This document shows, one piece after another, positions 61,706-64,000 of a stretch of DNA of 64,000 nt (position 1 is its first letter; every line of letters starts with the position of its first letter). Origin of the DNA: Site-B1 sp963722665 (lineage in GTDB: Bacteria > Bacteroidota > Bacteroidia > Flavobacteriales > Flavobacteriaceae); NCBI GenBank assembly GCA_963722665.1, contig CAVRNW010000042.1, positions 49,458 through 113,457 on the forward strand. The letters are read 5' to 3'. The notes under the pieces are model-generated. The model was not told the origin of the DNA. It did not search any database and saw only the letters and a program-made list of their open reading frames with translations. A program made the position numbers and the translations under genes.

Positions 61706-63613
61706 ATGCTTAATATCCATAATTTATCTATTTCATTTCAAGGTGATTACCTGTTTGAGGACATCTCGTTCCGTTTAGGTAAAGGTGATCGTATTGGACT
61801 TATCGGGAAGAATGGAGCCGGTAAATCTACCTTGTTAAGGATATTAAACAATGAAATGGAAGCCGATACAGGTCAAATTGCAGCTGAAAAGAATCTAAAG
61901 ATCGGGTTTTTAAAGCAGGATATTGATTTTGAATTTGGAAGAACAGTTCTTGATGAGGCCTATCAGGCATTTACAGAAATTAAAGAGATCGAAGCCAAAA
62001 TAGACCATGTTAATTTACAGTTACTGGAACGCCTTGATCATGAAAGTGAGACCTATCATGATCTGATGGTAGAACTGAACGATCTGCAACATCAATATGA
62101 GATCATTGGAGGCTATAATTATAAAGGCGATACAGAGAAGATATTGCAAGGACTTGGATTTAATAGAGAAGAGTTTGATAATCTGACCGACACCTTTTCC
62201 GGTGGATGGCGTATGCGGATTGAACTTGCAAAACTCCTGCTTCAGAACAATGATATTCTGCTGCTGGATGAGCCTACCAATCATTTGGATATTGAATCGA
62301 TTATCTGGCTGGAAGGCTTTTTAAAAGTGTATCCGGGCGCTGTGGTCATTGTGTCTCATGATAAAATGTTCCTAGATAACATCACCAATAGGACTATAGA
62401 GATCTCTCTGGGGCGTATTTATGATTATCCGAAGCCATACACGCAATATTTAGTGTTGCGTCAGGAGATTAAAGACCAGCAACTGGCAGCCCAAAAGAAT
62501 CAGCAAAAGCATATTGAACAGACCGAAAAGCTGATCGATAAGTTCAGAGCCAAGGCTTCTAAGGCGACAATGGCTCAGTCACTGATCAAAAAGCTGGATA
62601 GGATTGACAGAATAGAAGTTGATGAAGATGATAATAGTGTCATGACCCTTAAGTTTCCAATTTCAGTTGTTCCCGGGAAAGTAGTCATTGAAGCCGAGCA
62701 TGTGAGCAAAAGCTATGGGGATAAACTGGTTTTAAAGGACATCAACCTTTTGATAGAACGAGGCAGTAAAACAGCATTCGTAGGTCAGAATGGTCAGGGC
62801 AAGACCACCTTAGCCAAGGTCATTGTTCGCGATGTTAAATTCGATGGTCACTTAAAACTTGGTCATAATGTGCAGATTGGGTATTTTGCACAGAATCAAG
62901 TGGATTACCTGGATGGAACAAAAACTGTTTTGGATACCATGATAGATGCTGCCAATGAAAAGAACAGGAGCAAAGTACGGGATATTTTAGGCTCCTTTTT
63001 GTTTAGAGGTGATGAGGTAGATAAATATGTGAGAGTGCTGTCAGGTGGTGAACGAAACCGATTGGCACTTGCTAAATTATTGTTACAGCCTTTTAATGTA
63101 TTAGTGATGGATGAGCCCACAAATCATTTGGATATCAAATCAAAGAACGTGTTAAAAGAAGCCTTGAAGAAGTTTGAAGGCACTTTGATTTTGGTGTCTC
63201 ACGACCGTGATTTTCTGCAGGGTCTTACCAATAAAGTCTATGAGTTCAAGGACCATAAGATCAGAGAGTATTTGGGGGATATTGATTATTATCTGGATCA
63301 ACGTAATGTAGATAGTCTGCGAGAAGTTGAAAAAAGAACTGTTATCAAGGAGGAACCTAAAAAGAGTAACAAACAGTCCTATAATGACCAGAAACGGCTC
63401 AAATCGTTGAATAACAGGCTGAGTAAGGTCGAATCTCAGATCAACCAGCTGGAAAAGAAGATAAAGGAGATCGATGTGGAGCTGTCTATTAACTATGAGA
63501 AAGTGATTGCCAATCCTAATTTTTATAATGACTATCAGGCAAAAAAAGATAAGCTAAGTAAACTTATGGTTGACTGGGAGGCCATTCATGAAGATCTTGA
63601 CAAAATTTCTTAA
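61706..63613 (+). CDS. ABC-F family ATP-binding protein
   Basis: A 635-residue protein with two ABC ATPase domains and no membrane segments. Domain 1 (about 1-245): Walker A GKNGAGKST (34-42), signature FSGGWRMRIELAKLLL, Walker B ILLLDEPTNHLD. A basic linker (about 255-315) follows. Domain 2 (about 325-540): Walker A GQNGQGKTT (about 360-368), LSGGERNRLALAKLLL and VMDEPTNHLD. A C-terminal coiled coil (about 560-630) follows. ABC-F proteins act on the ribosome, and this one is closest in layout to the Uup type. No antibiotic-resistance role is implied. It ends 3 bases before the CPXCG gene. Confidence 0.93.
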   Translation: MLNIHNLSISFQGDYLFEDISFRLGKGDRIGLIGKNGAGKSTLLRILNNEMEADTGQIAAEKNLKIGFLKQDIDFEFGRTVLDEAYQAFTEIKEIEAKIDHVNLQLLERLDHESETYHDLMVELNDLQHQYEIIGGYNYKGDTEKILQGLGFNREEFDNLTDTFSGGWRMRIELAKLLLQNNDILLLDEPTNHLDIESIIWLEGFLKVYPGAVVIVSHDKMFLDNITNRTIEISLGRIYDYPKPYTQYLVLRQEIKDQQLAAQKNQQKHIEQTEKLIDKFRAKASKATMAQSLIKKLDRIDRIEVDEDDNSVMTLKFPISVVPGKVVIEAEHVSKSYGDKLVLKDINLLIERGSKTAFVGQNGQGKTTLAKVIVRDVKFDGHLKLGHNVQIGYFAQNQVDYLDGTKTVLDTMIDAANEKNRSKVRDILGSFLFRGDEVDKYVRVLSGGERNRLALAKLLLQPFNVLVMDEPTNHLDIKSKNVLKEALKKFEGTLILVSHDRDFLQGLTNKVYEFKDHKIREYLGDIDYYLDQRNVDSLREVEKRTVIKEEPKKSNKQSYNDQKRLKSLNNRLSKVESQINQLEKKIKEIDVELSINYEKVIANPNFYNDYQAKKDKLSKLMVDWEAIHEDLDKIS

Positions 63614-63616
63614 ATC

Positions 63617-63799
63617 ATGTTAGAGCATCATTTTCAATGTCCTTATTGCTGGCAGGATATCAGTATGTTACTGGATTCTTCTGTTAGCAATCAAAGTTAT
63701 ATAGAAGATTGTGAGGTGTGCTGTAACCCAATTCAGTTGAGGGTTGTATTCCAGAATAAGGAATTAATTGAATTTGAAGTGGATAGTATTGAGCAGTAA
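63617..63799 (+). CDS. CPXCG motif-containing cysteine-rich protein
   Basis: A 60-residue zinc-ribbon-like protein with CPYC at residues 8-11 and CEVCCNP at 33-39, then a beta-hairpin tail. This matches the small CPXCG family found widely in bacteria with unknown function. It begins 3 bases after the ABC-F gene and is likely co-transcribed. Confidence 0.88.
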   Translation: MLEHHFQCPYCWQDISMLLDSSVSNQSYIEDCEVCCNPIQLRVVFQNKELIEFEVDSIEQ

Positions 63800-63818
63800 G
63801 TTTTTTTTGGTATACTTA

Positions 63819-63848
63819 TTGTAATTATTAAAAAGCATTGTATATTTG
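63819..63848 (+). promoter_or_regulatory. promoter for the initiator tRNA
   Basis: TTG (63819-63821) and TATATTTG (63841-63848) are exactly 19 bases apart, a textbook Bacteroidota promoter. It leaves a leader of about 75 bases before the tRNA. Confidence 0.7.
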
Positions 63849-63927
63849 CACTCCTATATCCGAGGATATAGATTCGTTCTTTAAAAAGTAAATTACAAAT
63901 CGATTTTATTCGGTTATAAACATACAT

Positions 63928-64000
<73 letters not shown>

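Overview
The window reads as chromosomal DNA from a member of the Bacteroidota, almost certainly a flavobacterium (Flavobacteriaceae). The evidence is AT-rich sequence, promoters of the TTG/TTTG-N18-21-TAnnTTTG type with no clear Shine-Dalgarno sequences, a complete gldKLMN gliding/type IX secretion operon, an exosortase XrtF pair, a GYDIA-type GHMP kinase next to a class II HMG-CoA reductase, and the flavobacterial gene order miaB - sigma54 activator - lptE - TPR gene - secG - groES - groEL. Most of the window is conserved housekeeping sequence. I see no phage, insertion sequence, CRISPR array or rRNA.

Layout. 0-5.3 kb: envelope biogenesis (TPR protein cut by the window edge, lptC, a small membrane protein, a CorC-type CBS protein, a PpiD-like chaperone/isomerase). 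5.4-7.6 kb, minus strand: two mevalonate-pathway genes. 7.8-15.5 kb: peptide utilisation, with a secreted dipeptidyl peptidase IV followed by three tandem POT/MFS transporter genes. All four are broken by single-base insertions. 15.5-20.9 kb: a thioredoxin-fold protein, then a minus-strand run surE - small membrane protein - lpxB - NlpC/P60 lipoprotein - comEC. 21.0-24.3 kb: tail-specific protease and an OppC-like permease. 24.3-31.4 kb, minus strand: rod-shape operon mreBCD-mrdA-rodA with purH upstream. 31.6-34.5 kb: two tandem MacB-type permease paralogues and a GAF/fRMsr-like protein. 34.6-35.6 kb: xrtF and its partner gene. 35.7-41.4 kb: a copper module (HYC_CC_PP protein, CopA-type ATPase with two frame breaks, TonB-dependent receptor, HMA metallochaperone). 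41.5-42.2 kb: a GIY-YIG protein, a tiny basic ORF and two terminators. 42.2-49.0 kb, minus strand: groEL/groES, secG, TPR gene, lptE, sigma54 activator, miaB. 49.2-53.9 kb: a membrane protein, an LVIVD-repeat lipoprotein, topA. 53.9-59.8 kb: a degenerate ureohydrolase-fold protein and gldKLMN. 59.9-64.0 kb: a frameshifted FAD oxidoreductase, a DUF983 protein, an ABC-F ATPase, a CPXCG protein and the initiator tRNA at the right edge.

How the genes fit together. LptC, LptE and LpxB supply LPS synthesis and export. PpiD, the tail-specific protease and GroEL/ES look after envelope and cytosolic protein quality. MreBCD-PBP2-RodA builds the lateral wall. GldKLMN forms the core and motor of the type IX secretion system. 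DPP IV probably releases dipeptides outside the cytoplasm for the adjacent POT carriers. The copper genes plausibly form an import, chaperone and efflux set.

The most interesting points are: (i) a ureohydrolase-fold protein just upstream of gldK that has lost several expected metal ligands; (ii) a third POT transporter with a large insertion between its TM7 and TM8; (iii) eight single-base insertions within 4.2 kb over the peptide-utilisation genes, including two genes that each carry three and so return to the original frame; (iv) the XrtF pair with no substrate gene beside it. No wholly new multi-gene system is evident.
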